From: Eledone cirrhosa
Taxonomy: Eukaryota; Mollusca; Cephalopoda; Octopoda; Eledonidae
Reading direction: 5' to 3'
Assembly (NCBI GenBank): GCA_964016885.1
Contig: OZ024743.1
Coordinates: 80,028,925 to 80,092,924 of the forward strand
DNA: 64,000 bases
The position numbers and the translations under genes were made by a program. Every line of letters starts with the position of its first letter. The stretch's first letter is position 1. Shown here in pieces: positions 1 to 8,214 of this stretch. The notes beneath the pieces were generated by a model that searched no databases, was not told the origin of the DNA, and saw only the letters and a list, made by a program, of their open reading frames with translations.

Positions 1-4
1 TAGT

Positions 5-28
5 ATATATATATATATATATATATAT
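5..28. repeat. (TA)n microsatellite
   Basis: Uninterrupted alternating TA at the left edge of the window. It is the first of about ten such runs that punctuate the first 11 kb and mark the borders of several mobile-element copies. Confidence 0.9.
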
Positions 29-655
29 CGCTATTTTTATCTTTGTATTAATCTCACAAGTCAAGCGATTAACCACTTAATTTTGGGGGGGATTTTTAGT
101 TAATTCTATTGACTGAATAATCGCTTGAGTTTATTTTAAAAACAACTGGGTCGAGAGCTTAATTCGTTTTGTGCTGCTTTTGCAAATTTTTGCAATAACT
201 ACACATGCTGAATTCACTGGCCAAAATAGGGGTTTTCTCCCCTTAGAACCTCACATGTGCTTTCATAACCTGTGAGATTCTGGCCCACGAAGAACAAAAT
301 GCCTGTTGAGAAAGCGATGCCTTGTTCGATCATTATACCAAAAGCTTATTTCTTATAAGCAGATAGTATTATTGATTTAAGTGTTGCAGAAACCCAATAT
401 CGGAGTATTCCATCTTCCCCGAGAGTCCGGGTAACTATTTAAATCATATCTTATTTTGTTTGACCCGTTTAGCTTTTTCGCTTTTTTGGTTCTGGTGGTT
501 AATGGCTTCTTAACCATCGTCTCAGCTTGTATGACCTTTTTAACTTATGTTTATAGCTCTGGTATCTTCATATACATGGAGCGCTTGTCTGCACAATACG
601 GAAGTTGCGTTTCGCTAATTTCTACCCGCCGAAATGCAATTCTCGCTAAATTTAT
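29..655. other. Intergenic sequence, no gene seen
   Basis: I see no coding region or RNA gene here. A 103-codon open stretch on the plus strand at 456-767 runs into the (TA)n microsatellite and ends as a YIYI repeat, so I treat it as chance. A short inverted repeat (TCAAGCGATT at 61-70 and its complement at 119-128) could form a hairpin with a loop of about 48 nt. No function is evident. Confidence 0.6.
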
Positions 656-671
656 ATTTATATATATATAT

Positions 672-762
<91 letters not shown>
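656..762. repeat. (TA)n microsatellite, about 105 bp
   Basis: Nearly pure TA dinucleotides with one ACACA interruption near 671-678. Translations through it give only alternating Ile-Tyr and are artefacts. Confidence 0.95.
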
Positions 763-766
<4 letters not shown>

Positions 767-1078
767 AAGAAAGAAGAGTAACGATCAACGAAACAATTGT
801 CAGTACTTTAAATAAAGCCCATTACTGTACAGCCAACATTGCTAATCTTCATTCTTTAACTATTATTACTCCAAGTATAACCTACATAGGAATTAGCGCG
901 AACTCGCTGCAAAACTATGGAAGCATCTTGTTGAGTCAAACAAAGCCGTACGTTAAAACTATCCACGACGCAGGGTACTCACAACCTCTAACTGGATTAC
1001 CTATAACGATAACTTGTTATCCCATATATATATATATATTTATATAACGGCGATGAATTAGTTTTGCGAGGTTTTTGA
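763..1078. other. AT-rich spacer with a fortuitous open frame
   Basis: The plus frame stays open from 634 to 1047, about 85 codons of it beyond the microsatellite. The product has no motif I recognise, begins inside the TA repeat and ends in another short TA run near 1023-1046. It could be a remnant of the Penelope-like element that follows, but nothing in it resembles the reverse-transcriptase domain. I do not call a gene. In the frame of the downstream ORF a TGA lies at 1076-1078. Confidence 0.45.
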
Positions 1079-1087
1079 TATAAAATC

Positions 1088-1690
1088 GTGTGTCGAAACA
1101 AATATTGTTATACTTGGGGAGGGTCATATTTGTGTAATAATATTGCCAGAATTAATAACAGAACACACTCACTGTTTGGTTGTAGAAAGGCCCTGAGAAA
1201 GACCCACTTAAAGATTAAGGTTGTAGAAAAGCCAGGAACCACCATAAAATACCTGATCAGCAAAACCTACCCTTTTAAGAAAACCCACTGTACTAATAGG
1301 AAATGTATTATATGTAAAGTAAATCACCGGATAAACTGTAAAACTAGAAACGTAGTCTATAGCATAAGATGTACAGAGGGTACTTGCAGAAACACGACAA
1401 CAACATACATAGGTGAGACAGCTCGTAGCATAGGTGAAAGGATAGACCAACACTGGGGGGAACTAAAAGGACGAAAAAATGGTTCAGTACTATACGAACA
1501 TGCCAGACAACAACACGACGGTAACATAGACAACATAGAAATTAGAATAATATCTAAACATAGAAATGACCCAGCAGATAGGCAAATCAGAGAGGCCAGC
1601 GAAATAGAACCTAGAAGGCCAAAGCTAAACAGAAAAAATGAATGGAATAACAACACCCAAACAAACAATACTGACCTAAGAGAAGTATGA
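1088..1690 (+). CDS. GIY-YIG endonuclease domain of a Penelope-like element (partial)
   Basis: This frame encodes 200 residues and starts at GTG only because the frame opens after a TGA at 1076-1078; the true protein probably began upstream with a reverse transcriptase now lost. A cysteine cluster (C68, C73, C76, C84) precedes the catalytic domain, as in the zinc-finger-like linker of Penelope-like elements. The GIY-type strand is V90-Y91-S92-I93-R94-C95. The YIG strand is T106-Y107-I108-G109-E110. It is followed by R113 in TARSIGER, H122, the YEHARQQH segment at 136-143, a candidate catalytic glutamate E169 in REASEIE, and N181 in LNRKNEW. In intact elements this domain nicks DNA so the 3' end can prime reverse transcription. 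The frame is intact from 1079 to its TGA. A single-domain GIY-YIG protein of another kind is possible but less likely given the CxxC linker. Confidence 0.8.
   Translation: MCRNKYCYTWGGSYLCNNIARINNRTHSLFGCRKALRKTHLKIKVVEKPGTTIKYLISKTYPFKKTHCTNRKCIICKVNHRINCKTRNVVYSIRCTEGTCRNTTTTYIGETARSIGERIDQHWGELKGRKNGSVLYEHARQQHDGNIDNIEIRIISKHRNDPADRQIREASEIEPRRPKLNRKNEWNNNTQTNNTDLREV
1102..1182 (+). repeat. Left arm of inverted repeat flanking the Penelope-like fragment
   Basis: It is complementary to 2088-2170. It covers the first codons of the endonuclease frame, including ACTTGGGGAGGGTC and the segment ending ACTCACTGTTTGGTTG. The partner carries two extra bases. Confidence 0.9.
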
Positions 1691-2087
1691 ATAAATAAAT
1701 ACATACACAAGAACAATAACAACAAACACATATAAACACACACTAGTAAACTAAGATAGAATACAATAACCAATACACAGTCACCCAAACACGAACACAC
1801 ATCAAATACTATACACACACGCAAACGCATGCGCAGAGAAAAAAATAAAAATAAAAAAATAAAATAAACAGACTAAATAAAGATGGCGTAGGCAAACAAT
1901 ACAACAGGAGGAAACATAATAGCACCACTGACGATGTTGCAGATGTGCAACGAAATAACTTTGTTAGACTATATATATGTGTTTGTGTCTATATTATATT
2001 TGTATATTTGACCGTTGGACAGTCAATGGTAACATTGAGGACCGAATAAATTAAATTAACCGATATAAAAGACACAGAAGCGAAAAC
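1691..2087 (+). other. A-rich 3' region of the Penelope-like fragment
   Basis: A-rich on the plus strand, with CACACA-type stretches and a poly-A/AAATAAA cluster at about 1839-1868. No coding region is visible on either strand; the minus-strand open frame at 1357-1830 is the shadow of the endonuclease frame and this A-rich DNA. It is best read as the element's 3' untranslated sequence. Confidence 0.5.
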
Positions 2088-2162
2088 CAACCAAACAGTG
2101 AGTGTGTTCTGTTATTAATTCTGGCACAATATTATTACACAAATATGACCCTCCCCAAGTAT

Positions 2163-2170
<8 letters not shown>
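2088..2170 (-). repeat. Right arm of inverted repeat (inverted copy of the element's 5' end)
   Basis: Reverse complement of 1102-1182. It runs directly into a (TA)n run at 2167-2193. See the left arm for the comparison. Confidence 0.9.

Positions 2171-2193
<23 letters not shown>
2167..2193. repeat. (TA)n microsatellite
   Basis: Pure alternating AT immediately right of the inverted copy of the Penelope-like 5' end. It may be the insertion target or a tail. Confidence 0.9.
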
Positions 2194-2220
2194 GTAGAGC
2201 GTGTTACACAACTTTAAGTA

Positions 2221-3449
2221 GGTGTGTGTGGTCATCAGTGTGGTAGTGTGGTGGTGTGGTAGTGTGGTAGTGTGGTTATGTGGTGGTGGTGTGGTGTGGT
2301 AGTGTGATAGTGTGGTAGTGTGGTAGTGTGGTGGTGTGGTAGTGTGGTAGTGTGGTTTTGTGGTGGTGTGGTAGTGTGGTAGTGCGGTGGTGGTCTAGTG
2401 GTGTGGTAGTGTGGTAGTGTGGTGGTGTGGTGGTGTGGTAGTGTGGTGATGTGATAATGTGGTGGTGTGGTGGTGTGGTAGTGTGGTGGTGTGGTGGTGT
2501 GGTAGTGTGGTGGTGGTGTGTTTGTGTGGTAGTGTGGTGGTGTGGTGGTGTGGTAGTGTGGTGATGTGGTAATGTGGTGGTGTGTTGGTGTGGTGATGTG
2601 GTAGTGTGGTGGTGTGTTGGTGTGGTAGTGTGGTAGTGTGGTGGTGGTGTGTTTGTGTGGTAGTGTGGTGGTGTGGTAGTGTGGTAGTGTGGTGGTGTGG
2701 TAGTGTGGTAATGTGTGGTGGTGTGGTAGTGTGGTGGTGTGGTAGTGTGGTGGTGTGGTGGTGTGGCAGTGTGGTAGTGTGGTGGTGTGGTGATGTTTTG
2801 GTGTGGTAGTGTGGTAGTGTGGTAGAGTGGTGGTGTGGTAGTGCAATAGTGTGGTAGTGTGGTGGTGTGGTAGTGTGGTGGTGTGTTGGTGTGGTAGTAT
2901 GTTAGTGTAATAGCGTGGTAGTGTGGTAATGTAGTGTGGTGGTGTGGTAGTGTGGTAGTGTGGTGTGGTAGTGTGGTAGTGTGGTAGTGTGGTGGTGTGG
3001 TAGTGTTGTGTGGTGTGGTAGTGTGGTGGTGTGGTAGTGTGGTAGTGTGGTGGTGTGGTAGTGTAGTGTGGTGTGGTAGTGTGGTGGTGTGGTAGTGTGG
3101 TGTGGTAGTGTGGTGTGGTAGTGTGGTAGTGTGGTGTGGTAGTGTGGTAGTGTGGTAGTGTGGTGGTGTGGTAGTGTAGTGTGGTGTGGTAGTGTGGTAG
3201 TGTGGTAGTGTGGTAGTGTGGTGTGGTAGTGTGGTAGTGTGGTTGTGTGGTGTGGTAGTGTGGTAGTGTGGTAGTGCGGTGGTGTGGTAGTGTAGTGTGG
3301 TGTGGTAGTGTGGTAGTGTGGTAGTGTGGTTATGTGGTGGTGTGGTAGTGTGGTAGTGTGGTGGTGTGGTAGTGTGGTAGTGTGGTGGTGTGGTAGTGTA
3401 GTGTGGTGTGGTAGTGTGGTAGTGTGGTAGTGTGGTAGTGTAGTAGTGA
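2221..3449. repeat. GT-rich minisatellite, GTGTGGTAGTG / GTGTGGTGGTG units
   Basis: About 1.2 kb of tandem 9-10 bp blocks, TGTGGTAGTG and TGTGGTGGTG, arranged in irregular higher units with single-base drift. The plus strand is almost free of C, an extreme strand asymmetry. Closely spaced GG doublets could form two-layer G-quadruplexes. The left half (to about 2900) is richer in GGTGGT and the right half richer in TGTAGTGTGGTGTGG, so two sub-arrays may have expanded separately. The minus-strand open frames here give only (TTLPHYH)-type repeats and are artefacts of a stop-free unit. Confidence 0.95.
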
Positions 3450-3719
3450 TCAGAGAATCTGGCAATAAGAGACGACCATGTTAAAGTGAAATGGGTGATA
3501 TTGACCTGAAGTAAGATTGATTAAGACGAACGACGAAGGAGATCTGTGAAAGGTGACCTTTGCTGACCTTTGCTGACCTTTGCTGACCTTTCTGGCCGAG
3601 GTGGACGGAGAAGTCCTCGCAGAGAACTAAAGGATGTGTTGCAGTAATATATGAAGTGGTGGTTATGTTGACAGATACACGGACATAGATAAATGGGTAG
3701 TGGTGGTATGTTGACATAG
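3450..3719. other. Short spacer with a 10-bp tandem repeat, no gene
   Basis: No coding region recognised. A minus-strand 78-codon frame (3481-3717) shows no motif. The segment holds the TGACCTTTGC tandem repeat listed separately. Confidence 0.5.
3554..3591 (-). repeat. TGACCTTTGC tandem repeat (direct AGGTCA half-sites)
   Basis: TGACCTT occurs at 3554, 3564, 3574 and 3584 with exact 10-bp spacing. On the minus strand this is four AGGTCA half-sites, each separated by 4 bases, which matches the DR4 arrangement bound by some nuclear-receptor dimers. It may be nothing more than a short tandem repeat; binding is an inference from spacing alone. Confidence 0.8.
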
Positions 3720-4090
3720 AGAGAGGGGAAGGGGAGGGGGAGGGAGAGAGAGACTGATAAGACAGAGAGAGAGCAGGGTCGCGAACGTTAGAGAAATATA
3801 TTTATAAAGGAAGAGAGAGAGACTGATTAAGAGAGAGAGTGAGGGTGGTCTGAGGGGGTGGGGTGAGCGGTTTCATGGATATATATATATATATATATAA
3901 AGAAAGAGAGGAAGATTGATTAAGACAGAGGGAGAGAAATGAAGGGGTTAACAGAGAGCGAGAGAGAGAGTGAGAGAGGGAGAGAGTGAATGAGAGAGTG
4001 AGAGATTGAGAGAGTGAGAGAGGGAGAGATAGAGTGAGAGAGAGAGAGAGTGAGAGAGTGAGAAGGAAGCGAAAGAAAAGACATTGAAGG
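3720..4090. repeat. GA-rich low-complexity tract
   Basis: Purine-rich on the plus strand: GAGAGAGA runs, AGAGAGTGAGAGAG blocks and GGGGAGGGGGAGGG near 3725-3742, with a short (TA)n at 3879-3899. The minus-strand Ser/Leu/His-rich open frames across it are composition artefacts. Confidence 0.85.
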
Positions 4091-4109
4091 ACCGAGATTG
4101 TGAAAGAGA

Positions 4110-4166
4110 GACACTCTCACACACACTCACACACACTCACACACACACACTCACGCACACACACAT
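4110..4166. repeat. (CACACACT)n / (CA)n tract
   Basis: Repeated CTCACACACA blocks directly follow the GA-rich tract. Confidence 0.9.
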
Positions 4167-4319
4167 GTTGGACCTCAGTCAGTTTTGCCACCGTGTGTTT
4201 CAGTTGATGTAATCACCACAACAGCCATCTCATGAAATTAATGCGCAAATGGGTGAGTTTTCAACAGACACGTGCACGCTTAACCTAGTTCTAAGAGAGA
4301 TCCAGTATGATGCCCTGTC
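4167..4319. other. Spacer, no gene seen
   Basis: Mixed-composition sequence between the CA tract and the SINE, with no frame of note. It may include further 3' sequence of the SINE, which I cannot delimit. Confidence 0.4.
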
Positions 4320-4431
4320 TGACAAAGCTGGCCTTTTGAAATGTACTGAAGGAGCATGAAATAAAGTGTTTCACTCAATGACACGCCACCAGTAATCAAC
4401 TCTCGAGATGAACACCCTAACCACTAAACCA
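4320..4431 (-). mobile_element. tRNA-derived SINE (cephalopod type), minus strand
   Basis: Read on the minus strand, the copy begins near 4431 with a tRNA-like promoter. An A-box-like TAGTGGTTAGGG is complementary to 4415-4426, and a degraded B-box-like GTTGATTACTGG is complementary to 4389-4400. It continues into GTGTCATTGAGTGAAACACT and TTTATTTCATGCTCCTTCAG, which I recognise as the body that follows the tRNA head in octopus and squid SINEs (usually CCTTGAGCAAGACACTTTAT). The copy is diverged and its 3' end near 4320 is approximate. SINEs of this kind are transcribed by RNA polymerase III and mobilised by a partner LINE. Confidence 0.65.
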
Positions 4432-4672
4432 TAAGTCAGGGAGTACGGGAGTACAGAGGCAGGGAGTACGTTTCTCTGAGGAACACCAACAGTGTGAAAC
4501 AGAATCTGTCAGCTTCTCTCCCTTCCTTTGCCGAGAATAAGTAAGTGACATGGTCACTACTTTAAAATGATAGCGCAAGGTCTTCAAAATGTTTTTAATT
4601 AAACATACGGTATATTGCCAAATATACTATACATACATTCATGTATACATCGCTATTTCAGAGGCACCAATC

Positions 4673-4675
<3 letters not shown>
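4432..4675. other. Spacer, no gene seen
   Basis: Contains a small GGGAGTAC repeat at about 4439-4470 and otherwise nothing recognisable on either strand. Confidence 0.4.

Positions 4676-4767
<92 letters not shown>
4676..4767. repeat. Compound (TA)n-(GA)n-(TA)n microsatellite
   Basis: TA run to about 4715, GA run 4716-4733, then TA again from 4736 to 4767. It lies 100 bp left of the fold-back element. Confidence 0.95.
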
Positions 4768-4769
<2 letters not shown>

Positions 4770-4905
4770 AATTGTTAAACAATATTCAATGATTATGTCA
4801 AAGAAAGAGTTTTACAGTAGATTGGAAGCACTCAACTAGAAATAATTTTCTGGAGTTATTAATATTAAAATATAAGTATTAATAAAATAGATGTTCTTTT
4901 GATCA

Positions 4906-4968
4906 ATTACATTTTATTATACATATTTCGGATGTACAACAGTACGTCCTCATCAGACAAAATATAAT
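4906..4968 (-). ncRNA. Hammerhead ribozyme (left arm, minus strand)
   Basis: On the minus strand the conserved CTGATGA box is complementary to 4950-4956 and the GAAA box to 4926-4929. Stem II has eight base positions with one C-A mismatch and a TGTT loop. Stem III is a 3-bp helix with a 2-nt loop. Stem I pairs 12 positions including G-U wobbles. Predicted self-cleavage lies between minus-strand bases complementary to 4918 and 4917. The core is the same as the right-arm copy. Type I hammerheads with a very short stem III have been described in Penelope-like elements. Activity is inferred from the fold only. Confidence 0.75.
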
Positions 4969-5809
4969 GATACATGACATACCCTGAGATGTTAAATGGT
5001 TAAGATTTAATCAAGGTAGTGATTAATCCGATAGAAAATTTTACTTATATTCTATCTATGAGAAAATGCGAAAACGTAATAAACTCATTAGAGAATGTGT
5101 GAGTAATAAAAAATGTTGCATACTGTAAGTGTTCTAAAATTTTAAAGTGTATGATACTACAATATATCTAGGAAAACATCTCATGAATCATAACAGCCAG
5201 TGATAGCCACTGGAAAAGGATTTATAAAGAGGGAAAAATAAAGTGTGGGTTTTTTTCGAAAGTTAGACGGTTAGATTTGAAAATATTTAATTTATAATAT
5301 TAGGGTGAAGACTCCAGATTTCAGGATTATTTGCTAGTTATTTATATATTATTTATATAAATTCGATAAGTGTGTTATCATTTCTAAACTTCTGAATTGT
5401 GAGAATAACATTGAAAGGATTTAGCTGGCACATAAAGAATGAAATATTATACTGTTGATTATTTACCTAAATTTAAACTTTAACAAATATACCAACATAT
5501 TAGGTATGTAAAGCTTTTGAAGTACTTCTTGTTATAAATATTTAAATAACTATTATGTATATAGGTATATATTAATGAGCCAGTAAGTTTAAGGTAAATA
5601 ATAACGACGAAGATAAAAATAAAATAAAATAATATGTTAAGGATAAATATATACATATGTATAACTGGGTGTACTAATTATTCTTCAACCAAGATATCAA
5701 CATATTATTAGATATAGGGATGTATATATATAGATATATATTAGGTATTATTAGTGTAGTATACTTTAGGTAAATGATAACAGTTAAACTCTTATCAACG
5801 TGTTACATT

Positions 5810-5812
<3 letters not shown>

Positions 5813-5903
<91 letters not shown>
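5813..5903. repeat. (TA)n microsatellite inside the left arm
   Basis: About 90 bp of alternating TA at a place where the right arm has only about 10 bp, so it expanded after the arms formed. Confidence 0.95.
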
Positions 5904-5907
<4 letters not shown>

Positions 5908-5941
5908 AAAGAAAAACAAGCAATGAGTGCATGGATAATAC

Positions 5942-6736
5942 AGAGTTCAAAATAATGTCTATAATAATTTTTAGTTTGGATATTTTCTCTATATTTGAAT
6001 CATATATATAGAAATGTGGTAGGTATATTTAAAAATATTTAAAAATATATAAAATACAATATATAACTACATATATATTATAATACATTATATTATAAAT
6101 AAATAAGTAAGAGACCGAAAGTACAGCGAAAAATTCACATTTATATATAAGTTTGAATCCGTCTCAAAATTTAGATTTTATATTGCAGTAAGTATATTTA
6201 AAAGAAATATATGTTATATTATACTATAAATAATAGATCCAAAACTCATTAAAAATTTGGAGTTATAGATAAGTTTCATAAAAATTTATGGATTGGGTAT
6301 TAAACTAAGATTTAAAAGAGATCATAAATGTATTAAAAATTCACAGTTAAATAAATCCATAAATATGTAACGATTAAGTATTGTACTAAATTATAGATAG
6401 AAATAATGAGATAAAGAAATGATGGTGTTGATCAAAGTTAACAAATAATGTTGTGTGTATCAATGTTTAGGCATGTTAATTGAAAAATTGTCATTCATTC
6501 TAACGTTGTTTTTTCTATAGATAGTTATAAAATAAAGCAATATTAAAGGCCATTGATGTTTTTTACTGTTGATTATATATTCCTGGTAACCGAGTTGTTA
6601 TTGGTTCTTTCTTTCTCGTTTTATGTGAGGCTAAAAAAGTGGACGTAGCTTTATGGAGGCAACTAGAGAATAATTCACGTTTTTGTTAATTAGGGTCTCA
6701 TAATTATTAATAATCAACAGGGTCTCTATTGTAGAT
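5942..6736. other. Central spacer of the fold-back element
   Basis: AT-rich sequence with no coding frame and no recognised RNA fold. It has repeated TTAAAAAT-type motifs and several ATAAA stretches. Why the inverted symmetry stops exactly at GGATAATAC on both sides is not explained by anything I see. Confidence 0.6.
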
Positions 6737-7731
6737 GTATTATCCATCCACTCATTGTTTGTTTTTCTTATATGTATATATATATTTAAATGTAACACGT
6801 TGATAAGAGTATAACTGTTATCATTTACCTAAAGTATACTACACTAATAATACCTAATATATATCTATATATATACATCCCTATATCTAATAATATGTTG
6901 ATATCTTGGTTGAAGAATAATAAGTACATTTACACCCAGTTATACATATGTATATATTTATCCTTAACATATTATTTCATTTTATTTTTATCTTCGTCGT
7001 TATTATTTACCTTAAACATACTGGCTCATTAATATATACCTATATACATAATAGTTATTTAAATATTTATAACAAGAAGTACTTCAAAAGCTTTACATAC
7101 CTAATATGTTGGTATATTTGTTAAAGTTTAAATTTAGGTAAATAATCAACAGTATAATATTTCATTCTTTATATGCCAGCTAAATCCTTTCAATGTTATT
7201 CTCACAATTCAGAAGTTTAGAAATGATAACACACTTATCGAATTTATATAAATAATATATAAATAACTAGCAAATAATCCTGAAATCTGGAGTCTTCACC
7301 CTAATATTATAAATTAAGTATTTTCAAATCTAACCGTCTAATTTTCGAAAAAAACCCACACTTTATTTTTCCCTCTTTATAAATCCTTTTCCAGTGGCTA
7401 TCACTGGCTGTTATGATTCATGAGATGTTTTCCTAGATATATTGTAGTATCATACACTTTAAAATTTTAGAACACTTACAGTATGCAACGTTTTTTATTA
7501 CTCACACATTCTCTAATGAGTTTATTACGTTTTCGCATTTTCTCATAGATAGAATATAAGTAAAATTTTCTATCGGATTAATCACTACCTTGATTAAATC
7601 TTAACCATTTAACATCTCAGGGTATGTCATGTATCATTATATTTTGTCTGATGAGGACGTACTGTTGTACATCCGAAATATGTATAATAAAATGTAATTG
7701 ATCAAAAGAACATCTATTTTATTAATACTTA

Positions 7732-7736
<5 letters not shown>
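6737..7736 (-). repeat. Right inverted arm of the fold-back element
   Basis: Reverse complement of 4868-5941, ending at ACTTATATTT just before the (TA)n run. The arms differ by isolated substitutions and small indels, which indicates age or ongoing drift. Confidence 0.9.
7636..7698 (+). ncRNA. Hammerhead ribozyme (right arm, plus strand)
   Basis: All core elements are visible. CTGATGA lies at 7648-7654. Stem II pairs 7655-7662 with 7667-7674 around a TGTT loop, with one C-A mismatch (C7658 opposite A7671). GAAA lies at 7675-7678. A minimal stem III pairs 7678-7680 with 7683-7685, leaving the cleavage-site triplet ATA. Stem I pairs 7636-7647 with 7687-7698 (12 positions, two of them G-U). Predicted cleavage is between 7686 and 7687. 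The order stem I, box, stem II, GAAA, stem III, cleavage site is a type I hammerhead. Full complementarity of three helices around an exact core is unlikely by chance. In retroelements such ribozymes process transcripts at the element boundary; that role here is inferred. Confidence 0.8.

Positions 7737-7799
<63 letters not shown>
7731..7799. repeat. (TA)n microsatellite
   Basis: Sits exactly between the right end of the fold-back element and the first copy of the palindromic repeat family, so two different mobile sequences abut one TA run. Confidence 0.95.
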
Positions 7800-7800
<1 letters not shown>

Positions 7801-7982
7801 CGAAGGAAGTGTGATAAGGAACAAGGTGGACCATAACACACCAGAGTACTTAATACTTTGGGTAGTAGAGTGGTTAATTGGAAAATGTTCAAGGCCCCGA
7901 CCGCAAAGCTCAAGCCGTTTCGACGGGTATTTCTGGACCGGTCGTCAGATAGATCTCTATCTGACGACCGATCCAGACACCT
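7800..7982 (+). repeat. Palindromic (TA)n-associated repeat family, copy 1
   Basis: It starts CGAAGGAA right after a TA run and reads through GGACCATAACACACC, GGGTAGTAGAGTGG and CTCAAGCCGTTTCGACGG. It ends in a 20-bp-arm palindrome at 7933-7976 (CTGGACCGGTCGTCAG and complement, one mismatch). The same order in reverse complement is found at 10609-10807. It encodes no protein I recognise; the open frame at 7811-8053 is not conserved between the copies as coding sequence. This is probably a short non-autonomous element. Confidence 0.8.
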
Positions 7983-8214
7983 ATATTATTATCGTCTGTA
8001 ACCCAGAAACTTTTAGTAATGGAGTAGTTATATTTTGTGTTGTTCATTTCTAATTAAATATATAATAAAGAACGAGCATTCAGTGTTGTATCATATCATA
8101 TGTATTAACATATATGTATATATATATATATACTCTCCTTACTATCCTTGCTTTTTAATTTTTCCTTGCGCCCCTGTTCTCATTGTATTTGTGTATAAAC
8201 ACGTACATAGATAC
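7983..8214. other. Spacer with a short (TA)n run, no gene
   Basis: AT-rich sequence with alternating TA at 8105-8131. No feature recognised on either strand. Confidence 0.5.

Larger units (their letters stand above)
1079..2170 (+). mobile_element. Truncated Penelope-like retroelement (endonuclease end) with inverted 5' copy
   Basis: The block contains the GIY-YIG endonuclease reading frame, an A-rich 3' region and a reverse-complement copy of its own start. Positions 1102-1182 and 2088-2170 are inverted repeats of about 82 bp that differ by a 2-bp GT indel and little else. The copy is bounded on the right by a (TA)n run. A short inverted piece attached to a 5'-truncated copy is a described habit of Penelope-like elements. 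The reverse-transcriptase domain that normally precedes the endonuclease is absent, so this is a truncated, non-autonomous insertion. Boundaries are inferred. Confidence 0.65.
4868..5941 (+). repeat. Left inverted arm of the fold-back element
   Basis: It pairs with 6737-7736. In the outer part coordinates pair exactly as x and 12604 minus x with no indel (checked across the ribozyme and the outer edge). It includes a (TA)n expansion at 5813-5903 that the right arm largely lacks, where only a few TA repeats remain near 6776. Confidence 0.9.
4868..7736. mobile_element. Fold-back element with ~1-kb inverted arms and ribozymes
   Basis: Positions 4868-5941 and 6737-7736 are reverse complements along their whole length, with scattered substitutions and small indels. 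The main length difference is a (TA)n expansion at 5813-5903 in the left arm. The central 795 bp (5942-6736) is not inverted, is very AT-rich and has no long open frame. Each arm carries a hammerhead ribozyme motif about 38 bp from its outer end, transcribed outward. No transposase or reverse transcriptase is present, so the element is non-autonomous. Hammerheads are known from terminal repeats of Penelope-like elements and from retrozymes, which suggests that ancestry. Either two terminal repeats inverted around a spacer or a dimeric inverted insertion would fit. A (TA)n run abuts the right end. Confidence 0.85.

Noticed and set aside
634..1047. 137-codon plus frame starting in the TA microsatellite
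   Set aside because: Begins and ends in TA repeats and has no recognisable motif; kept only as a possible relic.
2235..3465. Long minus-strand frames encoding Thr-Leu-Pro-His-Tyr-His repeats
   Set aside because: They follow from a stop-free minisatellite unit and have no start context or flanking coding signal.
7900..7985. CTGACGA and GAAAC boxes on the minus strand of palindromic repeat copy 1, hammerhead-like
   Set aside because: The bases between the boxes cannot form stem II, and the palindrome in copy 2 lacks the CTGANGA box altogether. GAAACGGC...GCCGTC in copy 2 mimics a stem III and cleavage site but only as part of the palindrome.
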